Counted from the stretch's first letter, positions 35,972-46,883 are shown. The stretch: DNA of 64,000 nt from Aspergillus flavus (GCF_009017415.1 NC_092405.1:3100001-3164000), one strand, 5' to 3'. Translations and numbers: made by a program. Notes: generated by a model not told the origin, from the sequence alone.

Positions 35972-37450
35972 CTATTCACCCTTCCAGAACCAGCCGCTCG
36001 GTTTTTCATCAGACGGAGCTCCCTCCGGATTAGTGGGTTCCCGATTGACCTGCAGAGGATTGACCACCTCGATAGATTCATTGCTCTCTTCCCGGCCATC
36101 TGCGAACTGCTGAGTCTTTAGGGTCTTTGTCTGAATCGATCCATCAGGAAGCCGGATACGCTCTGTTGAAGTTTTGGTGGATATGACGTAGTGTTTGTTC
36201 TCCGCCACCGAGTGGTTGGTCTCCACAGGAGAGGTATTGGTGGACGGTTTTGAGTCTGTCTCTGAAACAGTCTTCTGGTGTTCGCCAGACACCTGGTCTA
36301 GGCTGCTTTCTGTATCTTCAGCCCAGTTTGCTTTCCGTGATGATACTCTGTTATCTGGGGTTCTGTATCTATCTTCAAGAAGAAGGCGCAGGAGAGGGCT
36401 TTCGTGTGCATCCTTGAAAAACTCCCGCTCACGAGCTTCAATGTCCGCAAGGAAACGGTCGTACATATCTAGCTCTGTTACTGACTCAGTCTCAGCGTCG
36501 CCCCAACTAATTTCCGCCTTTGTGCTATTAGTCGAGGCTTCCTCCTCAGCCAGACTGCGGCCATCTTCTGTGCTCTTTGGACTATCGAACGTAATAGTCG
36601 ACCATGGTCGGCCTTCTGTTCCAGAGATGTACTTGAAACGATCCCCAAGACTACCACGTTTGACCAGCCCCTGCAACCAGTCCTTCCCCGATTCCCTCTT
36701 GCTGATGTCTGCAGGGTCCCTGTCAAGCATAGGTTTTCCGTTTTCAAGTCGCAAAAGATCCTCAAAAGCCTCCCGCCACTGGGGCTCTGTGGGATCATTT
36801 TCAGCAGAAAGGTTCAGAGTAGACATGAGAGACGAGAATACTCCACGCTCACGACTGGACCGATATTGTGCCTGACGCTCCAAATGCAGAGGGGAGTAAG
36901 GGCTGAACATGAGGTAGGTAACAGGCCAGGCCGGAGATTCATCGTTTATCATGCTCGAGAACAGGGGCCTATTGTACGGATGGAAGAAACGGGAAGAAAC
37001 ACGATCATCGAACCAGAACCTGTCGAAAAAGGAATCGAAAAAGAAGTCGATATCGAAGGAGTCGTGAGGCAGAGTCTGTCTTCTGGTACGATGGGACTGC
37101 CAAGGATCATCTGATCCTGGCCAGCGCGACTTCGATGGTGGATTATCAGTCGACTCGGCTGATGCGCCAGTTTCTGAGCCTGCATAATGGTCTCCTTCGT
37201 TGCCGTCACCGCTTCGTCTTTGGCGAGTATACGCGTCTTTGTAGTATCTGTCGTCTGAGAAAATAGACCAATGATCGGGTGGCGGGGCCGTGACCATAGA
37301 CGGCAGCCCCGTTACTGACTGTAACATGGAGGAAATCTGTTCGTCGGCAAAGCGACGGAAAGCAACGAACGGGTTGTCATCATCGGGCCATAGTTGAGAG
37401 CTCTGGGCGGAAGAATCTCTATTGCGGTTTGAATTGTCGTCGCCTGCCAT
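35972..37450 (-). CDS. Uncharacterised acidic protein of filamentous fungi
   Basis: Intronless, 492 residues from the ATG at 37450, which has a strong context (ccagccATGGC). The frame stays open to 37663, but that leader is low in coding character. I do not recognise a named family. Visible parts: an N-terminal stretch with NPFVAFRRFADEQISSMLQSVTGLP; a Phe/Asp-rich segment DIDFFFDSFFDRFWFDD; several charged helices; and a C-terminal block TERIRLPDGSIQTKTLKTQ with FADGREES, then a terminal WFWKGE. DGS-x-T-K/T-x(n)-FADGREE blocks also occur at the C-terminal ends of some Hax1- or MLF-like proteins, a loose resemblance only. Codon use and frame length argue for a real gene. Confidence 0.72.
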   Translation of the reverse strand: MAGDDNSNRNRDSSAQSSQLWPDDDNPFVAFRRFADEQISSMLQSVTGLPSMVTAPPPDHWSIFSDDRYYKDAYTRQRRSGDGNEGDHYAGSETGASAESTDNPPSKSRWPGSDDPWQSHRTRRQTLPHDSFDIDFFFDSFFDRFWFDDRVSSRFFHPYNRPLFSSMINDESPAWPVTYLMFSPYSPLHLERQAQYRSSRERGVFSSLMSTLNLSAENDPTEPQWREAFEDLLRLENGKPMLDRDPADISKRESGKDWLQGLVKRGSLGDRFKYISGTEGRPWSTITFDSPKSTEDGRSLAEEEASTNSTKAEISWGDAETESVTELDMYDRFLADIEAREREFFKDAHESPLLRLLLEDRYRTPDNRVSSRKANWAEDTESSLDQVSGEHQKTVSETDSKPSTNTSPVETNHSVAENKHYVISTKTSTERIRLPDGSIQTKTLKTQQFADGREESNESIEVVNPLQVNREPTNPEGAPSDEKPSGWFWKGE

Positions 37451-37831
37451 GGCTGGTTCCTCCCCAGCAGAAGGGTCTCGGAAGGGGGACAATCTGATCA
37501 GAACAAGAGACAGGTCAAATGGTTCCAGTTGATTTCGATCAGGATGAGATTTCAGATGGAAAGGGAAGAAAGAGGATGGGGGGATGTATGAGACTAAAAT
37601 AAGCGTTAGCGTGGTGATCGATGAAGCTGTTGGGGATTTATCGCCCCACCTGCTCATCCACAATCACCACGTGATGGCTGCAAACATGGCAAATGCTTTT
37701 TCCCTCGACTACTACTCCGTACTCGGTATGTACAACGTTCGCTCACCGAAATATACATTAATTGTTGGACTGACTACATGACATGATATGACACATACAG
37801 ACATACAAGAGCTACATACGGTCAAAGACGG
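37451..37831. other. Intergenic region with a J-domain-like first-exon remnant
   Basis: 381 bp between two minus-strand genes. On the plus strand 37674-37725 could encode an 18-residue start ending SLDYYSVLG, followed at once by a perfect gtatgt donor. The remainder holds the promoter of the uncharacterised gene. Confidence 0.45.
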
Positions 37832-39610
37832 TCACAGACGGGAGCGGTCTTCAAATTCCTCCCACGCTCCATCGAACCCGGTTGAACGGACCCACACGGA
37901 ATGTTCATCGGAAGTTGAATCCATCACTATATCCGTCGTCAGCTACGGTTGCCAGGCACGGGTTTCAACTTCGACTCACCCATATTCCCGATCTTCAGCC
38001 ACATATCGCCGGTGATCGTCAATCCCAAATCGTTGGCTTTGGCCTCGTATGGACGGCAGACTCTCTCTCCGTTCGCTACAGCTCTTACCAATTTACCAAT
38101 ATGTCCATCATCTCTTGGATGTGCGTTGGCATATGCGAAAATATCCTCCCATGTCCTCGAAGCCTGATACTCAGTCACATCATTGAGATACAGCTCGGGT
38201 GTATTGCGAGATACATATAGCAATAGGTTCAATCGTCCTTTCCATTCGAGCAGACGTAGCTTGGAGCGCACCTCTAGCCACGGAAGTGAGATGAACTTGG
38301 TGAGAAATATCGTCGCATTCATGCCATGTATATAGAAGAAGTCAAACTTAACCTGCTTGGATGGTCGTTGAGCAGTAGCTGTGAAGTAGGCTGAAATGTC
38401 GTTACAATCAGTACCCGCTAATGTAGACGCTGGCTTCGTAAGTACTTACCAACCGTGTCGACTATTTCGACAAGCTTTTCTTCTATTTGATCCTCGGAGA
38501 TGGTGAATTCTGCAGCATGCTTGATCATTTCATCGGGTGCCCGTACAAGGACGCCGTCCCTCATCCTATTCTCATCGTCCCAATGCGCGGAATTCGCTAA
38601 TTTCTCATTGTTGCGGATTTCCTCCAGGATTTGCAGCAATGTCTTCTTTCCAGGTTTGCCAATGCCCCCCGCTGCTTTTTCGGCGGGTAAGAGAAACATT
38701 GGGCCAGTCCAGTCCTCATGAGTAGCAGCTTGGGCAAGGGCCTCTGCTACGATGGCAGGCTGATTGAACTCAATCCCGAACCCCAAGTGGATGAGTGGAT
38801 GAATGAGACCTAGAGCATTGCAACACAAGTAAGTCCTATAGATACGGAATGCTGCCAACTAGACTGAGATATGCATGCACTCACCTCCAAACAATCTTAC
38901 GAGCATATCTTCCGCGAGATCATCCCCGGCGAAAATGTATTGGTTAACCACGTTCTCGACACCTTTCGTTTCAATCTCACGTTGGAAATATTCCAAGAAA
39001 CTGGGGTAATTGTTTCGTTTGCCAAGGCATTCTTTGAATCGAGCCTGGTCATACAAGGACTGAACCACACTGTCATTGGCCGGTAAAGCAGGCCTCTGGT
39101 AACTCTTATTTCTTTCAAACGCAGCCTTAATCTCATCCGGGGAAGCCCCGAGGGCAAACATGGTTAAAATATGGTGGACGATGTGGTCTGCTACATTAGC
39201 ATGGAGATCTTTCACCACTGATAAATATGAGGTATCAAATCGAACATACTGTGGAATCCGGAATCGTTAAAGTAAATATGGTGCTTCTCTAGATTCTCCT
39301 GCAAGACTTCGCTAGCAGCTCGAGCAGCGTCCTCTCTAACCCCAGCGGAGTAGACACCGGAGTCAGATGTGGACAGCTCAATCTTCCGTGCCGTGGCCAT
39401 TGGATTTCGTAGAGCGTTGACACGGTATGTGGTTTCGGAAGAGGCAAGGCGAACCCCTGCTGCTCGATAGTTAGATTTAGCAGCGATTGTGCTGAATAGC
39501 GACGAGAATGAGATGCGCCGCAAATGTTGGACAGCCGGAGTATAGCAACTTAAGCGTTGAGAACGGAAACCCCGAGGACGAATGGCTTGAAGCCTCCTCG
39601 GCAAATTCAT
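37832..39610 (-). CDS. Questin oxidase-like / AflY-type Baeyer-Villiger oxidase (DUF4243)
   Basis: Five exons: 39250-39610, 38885-39217, 38450-38809, 37980-38390, 37832-37926; 519 residues. The family (questin oxidase, AflY/HypA) opens anthraquinone or related polyketide rings, though many members are of unknown function. Family blocks appear across the splices: HIVHHILTMFALGASPDEI; YPSFLEYFQREI; LFGG joined to LIHPLIHLGFGIEF; AEALAQAATH; YFTATAQRP; KFDFFYIHGMNA; the last exon WVRSTGFDGAWEEFEDR. The N-terminal 60 residues are Arg/Ser-rich and could be a mitochondrial presequence. It lies 18 kb from the pigment PKS with housekeeping genes between, so membership of that pathway is not supported. 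The exon 1/2 junction is the least certain. Confidence 0.85.
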
Positions 39611-40525
39611 GAAAGCTGGGCAGAAGTGATGGCCAGGCAGCCTTGTCTTATGGCAAGCTTATTTAAGTATACCTAGTTCCAATATGCGGGGACAGGCAGT
39701 ACTACTACTCCTAGTGAGTTAAAGTGCAGATCAAGGTCGGGCTTCGGGGCTTCGCGACGCCCGAGCGACGTCATATGCAGGCCAGGGCCAATCATTCAAG
39801 AAAGGTTGACCAATTTCTCGTATTTTAGCTGTTTGTCTCGTTGCTTCTCATTGAACATGCAGTGAAAAAGGACTTAGTAATCCGGACATCACAACCGAGT
39901 CTGGATCGCTTCTCGATCGGGCTGCTTACACATTAACAGCTCTCACCTTTCAACCAAATCCAACGGTCTCGAACATTTCAAGGTCACAAAAGGTTCTGTA
40001 CAAAGTGGTCTCGTAGTTGTGAATCGCTTTTCTAACGCGCTCCATTTAATTATTGATCAAGACAACTAGCCATACTAGGAGCTAATCGGATAATATCAAG
40101 ACTCTTGGAAGCGCTTTTCTTTGATATCAAGCCTAGTACGCATATGAATGTTCTTATAATATACTCCTGTAATACCATTCTATCAGGAATTCCCCAGCAT
40201 AATAACAGAATGGGCAAATCCGTACCACCTGAGCTAGTCAAGTCATATTTCTCCTCTGTTGATTCCTCTGTTGATTCCTCTGATACTTCAAGGATCGCCT
40301 CGCTCACGAGCTCGATAGCCTTATGTATCTTCCAGCAACGACCAGCTCGGTGGCCGAACAACTTCAATCCAGAGGCGCCCCCGAAGCTGACGAGCTTCGA
40401 TTATAAACGAACCCCTTTGACTTTCTTCCCTCTTCTTCTCTCTCCTAGAAAACTTCCATTCACCTGTCTACCACTTCGAGTACTATCACCTAAATCAAAC
40501 AATACCAACTTTAAAGTCATCAATC
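39611..40525. other. Intergenic region
   Basis: 915 bp. A frame open from about 40105 to 40644 on the plus strand shows no family signature and overlaps the promoter of the next locus. A 12-nt tandem repeat lies at about 40250-40284. A TATAAA at 40402-40407 followed by a C/T-rich tract is a good fungal promoter for the small secreted-protein locus. Confidence 0.5.
40250..40284 (+). repeat. 12-nt tandem repeat (gattcctctgtt)
   Basis: About three imperfect tandem copies of gattcctctgtt; the last copy diverges to gattcctctgat. Confidence 0.85.
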
Positions 40526-40810
40526 ATGAAGCTTCTCTATCTAGCACTTCTCCAATTCCCGCCCTATACCTTGCAGCCCCGAGGGCCCCAATAAGTGTCT
40601 ATCAATCAAGAATGGGCCTTCCGTATGGCAACCCTTGTATGTAGACATGCTCTGTAGCAACTGAGCCCTAACTAATCAAGACAAGTTCACCCTACATGTA
40701 TTGGTCTCGATAGCTACTGCTGCACCTGGGAGGGATGCCAACGGTGCTGTACCTTCTTGTATTGCTATCTAGACAGAAACCCGGCCGAAGGACGCTGTGT
40801 TTCTTACTAA
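40526..40810 (+). pseudogene. Small secreted eight-cysteine protein locus, apparently frameshifted
   Basis: A promoter (TATAAA at 40402, C/T-rich tract, A-rich leader) precedes the ATG at 40526, which opens a signal-peptide-like hydrophobic stretch. That frame stops at 40592 (TAA). The rest of the signal-like sequence continues in another frame, one base short, with the change at about 40552/40553. An intron with good signals (40623-40680, gtatgg...ctaactaatcaag) leads in the second frame to exon 2 (40681-40810), which encodes eight cysteines spaced C-x6-CC-x4-C-x2-CC-x4-C-x10-C before a stop. I read it as a gene for a small secreted cysteine-rich protein with a 1-nt deletion, or a sequencing error. 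No known family recognised. Confidence 0.5.
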
Positions 40811-42434
40811 GAACTCTGTGAACACACTGAGGTTGGTCCCTTTTGCGGTCTCTAATTCCCTTCAGCTTCCCAATGCAAACGTTGTCATCTAACGAGCTTC
40901 AGCTGATTCTCGGGTCCCCCTAGCTTTCTCCCTCGGTTATCGGTACCTTTAGGTATTATTTAGGGTTTAGCTGGGAATTTGTATTCTCAGAGGGAATATG
41001 TCATTATAACTAGGAAAATTCCCAGGTTATTTATACTTTATCGCCCCATTGAGATCCACGCAAGGAAAGAAGAAGCTCTAACAAGCTCTCTGTAGTATGA
41101 ACTGTAATGACACCGGCCTTGGACTGTCCACTCGGTCATATGGTTATCCTAGTTGACCATTGAGTCCGGGATGAGGGTAAGGGGATAAGGATATAGAGTC
41201 TTAAGCAGTAGCCCTTTAGCAAGCCCCGCTTCTCCGAATGGCAGAAACCTGTCATAGTTCAATTCATCTAGTAGAGAGGACAAATCAGCCAGAAAAGAAA
41301 ATGTGCTCTAAGAGGGGAGGTGGTTTCCCTGTGTATTTGGACTTTGAGTAGTCAGAATAACGCAAACAAGCCAAGAACTCGTTCATAAGATGACACCGTC
41401 ATAACGACCTTTCCTGGATAGTGGGTACTGTGCCTCAGAGGACAGTAATAGGCAAGTAATAAGATCTTCTAGTCACAGAGTTCACCCTTCAGGAAAAGGT
41501 GCAGAAAGAGATGTCAATCAAGGTATCCATCAGTTATCAACCGTGTCCCTTTAACCCAAGACCCGTTCCCAAGACCAACGAATCCTGGAGTCTCCAGCTC
41601 AATGACCATAGTTAGGTAATTATGAAAGAACCCACATCGATTAGGCTAAAGACTCTGCAGCACTAGACCAGGGGTAAAATGCTTGGATTTGCCCCAAGAT
41701 AGAATGTGGGACCCTTGATCCATTTCAACGGCCAAATATGAAGATTACGACCCAGCTACACAATACCACCGAAGTTTACCCCCAAACCATCCGACAAGAG
41801 GGGCATACCGGTCCTCAGACCGGTGTATGTCTTGAATAACCTCGGGAGATTTCGACTGAAACTTGAAGACTAGTGTGTGAGAAACTATTGCGGCCGAGTG
41901 TATCAGGTAGATGATAAAGATGGTCGGAAGGCTAGCTGTCGTCAACGCGTCTTGGCTCGACTTCTGTTCAAACATCGGAGGATTCATTTATCGACGATCT
42001 GTGGGTCTAAGGGTCCGGTTTATAGGCTTTCGATCGAGAAGCTCGCTTTGGCATGCATCTTAATTCTGCTACTATTCCTCCTGAGGAGTGAGGATAACGC
42101 ATGTAGTATGACGAAACTACTCTACCTGGGAAAGACTAAGATGGATATGCATGTTTAGCATGAAGAGACTATTACTATGATCTACTATCGTGTTTCTTGT
42201 TTATAGACCTAAATGACAGCGAGCCCTTTTTGCGTACTCCAGTATTGATTAGCACAGTCCTTTCAATAATAAACTAAGATAGAGCATATAAGAACTCAAG
42301 GCCTACCACAAGAAGACACTAGTAGCCAACAAGCTATCCAGTCATTCTTTCTTTATAACCTTTTCTTTCCAAAACCCTACACTCACTCACAACTTTCACC
42401 CAATCCACTCATTCAACCTCAATATACTGCAACA
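40811..42434. other. Gene-poor intergenic region
   Basis: 1.6 kb with no supportable gene. The short frames (for example 41745-41987 minus) lack family features. A C/T-rich leader with tttataacc around 42352-42420 looks like the promoter of the next small gene. No transposon termini or long repeats recognised. Confidence 0.5.
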
Positions 42435-42671
42435 ATGCGCTTCTTCACCCTCGCAATCACCATCTTCGCAACCAGCACCCTCGCTGCCCCCGCTCCGGCC
42501 CCGGCCGCCATCAACCCCGACTGGATGGGAGGCATTCTCAACATCTTCAACAGACCCCACGGCAAAGTCAGCGCTGAAGCCAGTGCTAGTCCTAGTGCCA
42601 GCACTGCCAGTTCCAGTGCCGCTGTGACTCCTACTCCCAGTCCCACCGTCGGCACCATTGTCCCGCTGTAA
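42435..42671 (+). CDS. Small secreted Ala/Ser/Pro-rich protein
   Basis: Intronless, 78 residues. A clear signal peptide (MRFFTLAITIFATSTLAAP, cleavage after about residue 17-18) is followed by an AP-repeat, a short central segment (NPDWMGGILNIFN) and a Ser/Ala/Pro/Thr-rich tail ending VGTIVPL. No cysteines, so not a hydrophobin. The promoter has a long C/T-rich stretch and CACTCACAAC-type leader, and the ATG context (gcaacaATGC) is good. Such proteins are often cell-wall or culture-filtrate components in ascomycetes. Function unknown. Confidence 0.68.
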   Translation: MRFFTLAITIFATSTLAAPAPAPAAINPDWMGGILNIFNRPHGKVSAEASASPSASTASSSAAVTPTPSPTVGTIVPL

Positions 42672-43203
42672 ACCTGTCGGTATACTACCTACCCTTGAAG
42701 TACATTCTAGCCAGGGCGAACTAACGGCTATAGAAACCAGGCTTGGTGCAAGGGAATCATCGCTGTTGTCAGCTTTCGTGCGGGGTATATTTGATATGGA
42801 TGAAAAGAAAGGGCGGAACGGAGGACAGGCGTAGCTGTCTCGGTAGCCTCCCAAGTAGCTTTTCTGTTCGATTTGAATGGGATTTCAGGGTGTATATACT
42901 TGGTCCTAGGTGCTGCGGTCGGTCAAATTCAATCTTGTTGAGCCTGTCACTGAGGTAGGTCTTGTCCATGGGATATTGTTCGATGCCAACTATTCAGCTG
43001 AGTGCCATTTGTAAGAACTTATCATATACATGGATATGGAAGGTATTTGTCAAATTATAGTATGTTTATTATGTATACTTCGTAACTTGATGCAAACTGC
43101 TTTTCCAAACAGATATATGACCAATGCAACCCTATTACCAGGAGAAAAAGTACCAATCTGATGAACGAAACTGGCTTCCATCTGAACTGCGCTGGCATCT
43201 CAA
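42672..43203. other. Convergent intergenic region
   Basis: 532 bp between the small secreted-protein gene and the 3' end of XPB. No coding signal beyond chance frames. Confidence 0.55.
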
Positions 43204-45784
43204 TCAATGCATGCCAAATTCCTCCATTTCCTTCTTCCTCTTCTGACGCTCCCGCTCTATCTTGCGGAACAGTGGATGGTGTCCCACTTTGTCCTTCAGC
43301 TGCTTGTTCCTGCTCTTGTTGTACTCAATATATGCCATGTCCTCTCCACCGGCCAAGCCGCTAAGGGTAGCTGCACTGCGTTTGACGGCTCCCTTCTTAG
43401 CCCTTGGACCACCAGAACGTTCAGAGAACAAGTCATCAGTTACGGCTTCAACATCCGCAGACGTTTCATTTTGCAGCATGACCTCCTGTAAAAGCTCGCG
43501 TCGTTCACTAGGGGTTGCGTAAGCGAGTCCCTCCAGATTTTCAATGCCTTGAAGATGGGTGATAACTTTGAAAGCGTAGCCTTGGTCGACAAGGAAAGCT
43601 TGTCGTTTGGAAGAATAGAACATCTCGTCCGTATCTTTTGAAACAAGAGAGTAGAAGAATGCATTGAAGCCCTCGTCGTTACGACGCTTAGCTCGCAGAA
43701 TTCGGCCCAGCCGTTGAGCTTCTTGACGACGGGAACCGTAGTGTGATGAAATCTGAATCAGACAGGTTGCCTCAGGCAAATCCAAGGATGTGTCTCCGAT
43801 CTTCGACAGGAAGATGGTGTTGACTTGCTCGTTGTGCTGAAAGTTCTCCAAAATCCGCATACGCTCATTCTGGGGAGTGCCACCATAAATGTACGCCTTA
43901 TTCAACTTAAGCGCGTAACGCTCAAGAGCATAGACATTATCAGAGAACACAATAACCTTGTCTCCACGCTTTTCATGGTAGTCAATGAGGAATTGGCAAG
44001 CTTGAAACTTCCGTGGATTCATGATGTAGAGTAAAGCTGCCTTTCTCGATTTTTCTCTCATATACTCCGAGTAAAATTCCGTAGTCATAGGACACCACAC
44101 CTCAGCGCATTGGACCTTGGCAATGTGCCCTTGCTCCGCAAGTTCCATCCAGTTCGCTTCGTATAACTTCGGACCAATCAAAAAGTTCAAATCTTTAATC
44201 TTGTCATCTTCACGCAAGAGAGTAGCAGTCAACCCGAGCTTGCTTTGGGTCGCGATAGCCGATGTAACTTTACGGAACATAGATGCAGGCACCACGTGCA
44301 CCTCATCAAGAATCATTAGACCCCATTCACGCGATTGAATCCAGTCCATCATTTTCTGTGCGTCATGAGACCGGGCTCTTGTTTGGGAAACCATTGAATA
44401 TGTCGAAACAATGATACCGGTCGATCTGCGGAACTTCTCCTTGTTGTCAGAGGTGAAAACAGCAATATCACCTGGGTCAATATTCGACCACCGCAGGAAC
44501 TCATTTCTCCATTGAACCACAGACATGGAGCTAGTACAAAGAATTATTGTGCCCTTCTTGATAGTGCAAGCAGCCGTGATACCGACTAGGGTCTTTCCGG
44601 CACCACAAGGAAGGACAATGATACCACTCTTAGCACGTCCGTTACCGAACATCTTACTCAAGCTCTTCTCCTGATAACTTCGAATTCGAGCTTGCGGCTT
44701 CAAGTCGATATCCAAAGTGGGATTGATTTCGTCGTTCCGAAAGTCATACTCTTCTAATGCTGGACACCCCATTGCCTGGCAGCGGGCCTTAACAGGTTCC
44801 ACTGCTTCATTCGGAATTTCAAAGCTGTGAACCTGAGCTTGCTCTTCATCATCATCTTCATCGCGAATGGCCAAAAGTAAATCATCCTCCTGGCGCTTCT
44901 CTCCTTGGTTATCATCTGCCGGTTGCTGCTGGTCCGTACTCTGCTTCACTCCTGCTGCATCCTTGGTACCAGGGATAACAAGTCCACCCATCTTTGGAGC
45001 AGCTTGCTGGATGATACCGGCCGACCCGCCCTGAACTCTCTGAGCCCCAATGACTTCATCCTGCAGAAGCATCTGCAACATGGATGGATCGGTACTTTCC
45101 ACGAAGAAGCGATTATGTTTCAACACGACCTTGATCTTTCCGTATGACTTCGTAAAATCGATGATGAAGGATTTAATTGTATCCGGGAGGGGCGTCTTCG
45201 ACAACCGGTCAAGGAAGTTGATGATATCCTGAGGCTGGAGACCAACCGAGACAGCCGCATACAAACTGTTTCCCGTCAACCTGTATTCGTGCAGATGGGT
45301 CGGACGTGACAGCGGTTCGGCGATGGTGGTCAGGAAATCCTGCGCCTGAGGAGCCAAGGGCGAGAAGCTCTCCAACGTGATGGTTCCTTTCAAAGGGTCG
45401 ATCCATAGCGGACGGTTTGCGTGATCTGGTTTCAGAGGGAGCGACGAAAAGTCCTTGTAGCCGAAATTTGGATCTTGCTTCTGGACGGCAGAGCTCTTCT
45501 TGTTACTGAACGATTCGAGGGAGAACTTGTCAACAACCTCTTGAAGTAAGTCAGCACCTAGGTGGTTACTTTTCAAGAAGTCCACTTGTAATACCTTTCA
45601 GGCTATCTTCCTTTGGGTCGTATTCGGAAAATTCATCGCTACTATCGACATCCTGGATGTCAGGTACCGGGGTCGCACGCTTCGAAGCTCTACTTGACCG
45701 ACCGCCTAACGAAGGTCAGCCCTGTCATCTACCTGATCCCTGGGTGGGAATCATACTGTCGGTTGCCTTGCGCTTAATAGGCAT
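43204..45784 (-). CDS. SSL2: TFIIH DNA helicase XPB/Ssl2/Rad25, with an apparent +1 frame change near the N terminus
   Basis: The main frame, 43204-45585, gives about 793 residues of XPB. It has an N-terminal damage-recognition-like region, Walker A LPCGAGKT, the DEVH box [11 protein letters not shown], the RED motif in [10 protein letters not shown] and motif VI in [10 protein letters not shown]. It unwinds promoter DNA in transcription and nucleotide excision repair. Upstream, exon 1 (45757-45784, MPIKRKATD) splices well to exon 2 from 45705, coding basic then acidic residues ([27 protein letters not shown]) up to GLLEK. There it meets TAA at 45568-45566, while the conserved [11 protein letters not shown] continues one base later. 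No intron of normal size explains this without losing conserved sequence. See findings. Confidence 0.9.
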
Positions 45785-46249
45785 ATTTTTGTATTGTGTT
45801 ATAATCCCCTGAAACCGATGTCTATTGTCTATTGTGCCGATGTTATGCCAAAACGAGTGTGCATACCCCGAGGCTACCAGCGCCTCAGCAAAGTTCCAAG
45901 CAAATCTAAAGGTTCCTTTTTTGTAATACGAGCAGTATCTTCCAGCTGATGTAAAGTTGAAAGAAGCCGGAAGCGATAAGGGGGCTGAAGGGGATGTAGG
46001 GCAAGAGAAGGGTGAAGGAGATGAAAATCAGATGTAATCCGATGAGATCGATGACTTTACTCCGATGTTGTTAAAGCCTGAGGCAAAAAGCTGTGGCGAA
46101 GGCGGAAGTGGAGGCTGGTTGGTCGGTGGCACAGCAACGAGCTTTGCCGACCTTCGGCCGAGTGTTGACGTAGTTTCCATTCCGTCTTCACTTTCTTCAA
46201 TTGAGGATTGTTTTTTGCCCAATCTCGGTATCCGCACATATAATAAAAA
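45785..46249. promoter_or_regulatory. Divergent promoter of XPB and the DUF4748-like gene
   Basis: 465 bp between the two start codons. Holds both promoters; no TATA box near the XPB start. A plus-strand frame from 46065 to 46253 is probably chance. Confidence 0.5.
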
Positions 46250-46883
46250 ATGAATACGGTAGGTCCATGAAAACTGCAAACAGACGAGACACGAAGGCTT
46301 GCTGACAGTGTTTTGGGAAATCTATAGATCCGATCTACCTGGTGAGCGGGAGACCACCTGCAAAGCTTCACAATTTCCGGGCGACATGGAACGTAGATTA
46401 CTGACTTGCTGTCGGCACACAGGGTAGGCTGGGGTACTCTCTGCGTCGGTAAGAGGACTCCCAAGCGCCCCATGTCTCACGACAAGCAATTGCACTCAAG
46501 TACTCCACGACTAACTTCGATAACCAGCTGGCGGCGGAGCCTATTATTTCGCTAAGAAATCGATTAATGCGGACCGAGCTGCTCGATATGAAGCAGAGAA
46601 CAAGCGCAAATCGAAGCTCGCGCAGATGGAAGCCGAGTACCGACGCCAGTCGACTTACAACGAGAAAGTCCCGACCCCGTCCGAATCCCCTAGCTTGAAA
46701 CGGGCCAACATGGCGCAGTTCCAGAGCGCAGCAGACGATGTAGCCTCACCAAGCGCAGAGGCCAGCCACGATCCTGCCCCAACTCGTCACGAGCCCGAAT
46801 CCGAAGCAGACCGGGTGCTGGAGAAAGGAAAATACGAGGCTGCTCAACCGTTCCGACCTCCCCGAGGCAATCGATTCAGCTGA
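46250..46883 (+). CDS. Small mitochondrial-type membrane protein (DUF4748-like), four exons
   Basis: Exons: 46250-46258, 46328-46341, 46423-46448, 46528-46883 (9, 14, 26 and 356 nt); 134 residues. Each intron has a strong donor (gtaggt, gtgagc, gtaaga), a ctgac or ctaac branch site and an AG. The splice builds an N terminus with a single membrane segment, WVGWGTLCVAGGGAYYFAKK, then SINADRAARYEAENKRK and a Ser/Pro/Glu-rich tail ending RPPRGNRFS. Short fungal proteins with this N-terminal block are annotated DUF4748, function unknown. Location in mitochondria is an inference from the short membrane anchor and following basic helix. Without splicing the first 17 residues are invisible, so gene callers may start it wrongly at 46626. 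Confidence 0.75.

Noticed and set aside
36195..36875. Long plus-strand frame of 226 codons
   Set aside because: Lies antisense to the uncharacterised minus-strand gene; Ser/Arg-rich composition is typical of an antisense shadow.
37788..38015. Second exon for the J-domain-like start
   Set aside because: The reading frame has no J-domain features and overlaps the last exon of the convergent questin-oxidase-like gene.
40105..40644. 179-codon plus-strand frame
   Set aside because: Starts upstream of a TATA box and C/T-rich leader that belong to the 40526 locus; no domain or signal peptide in its first 140 codons.
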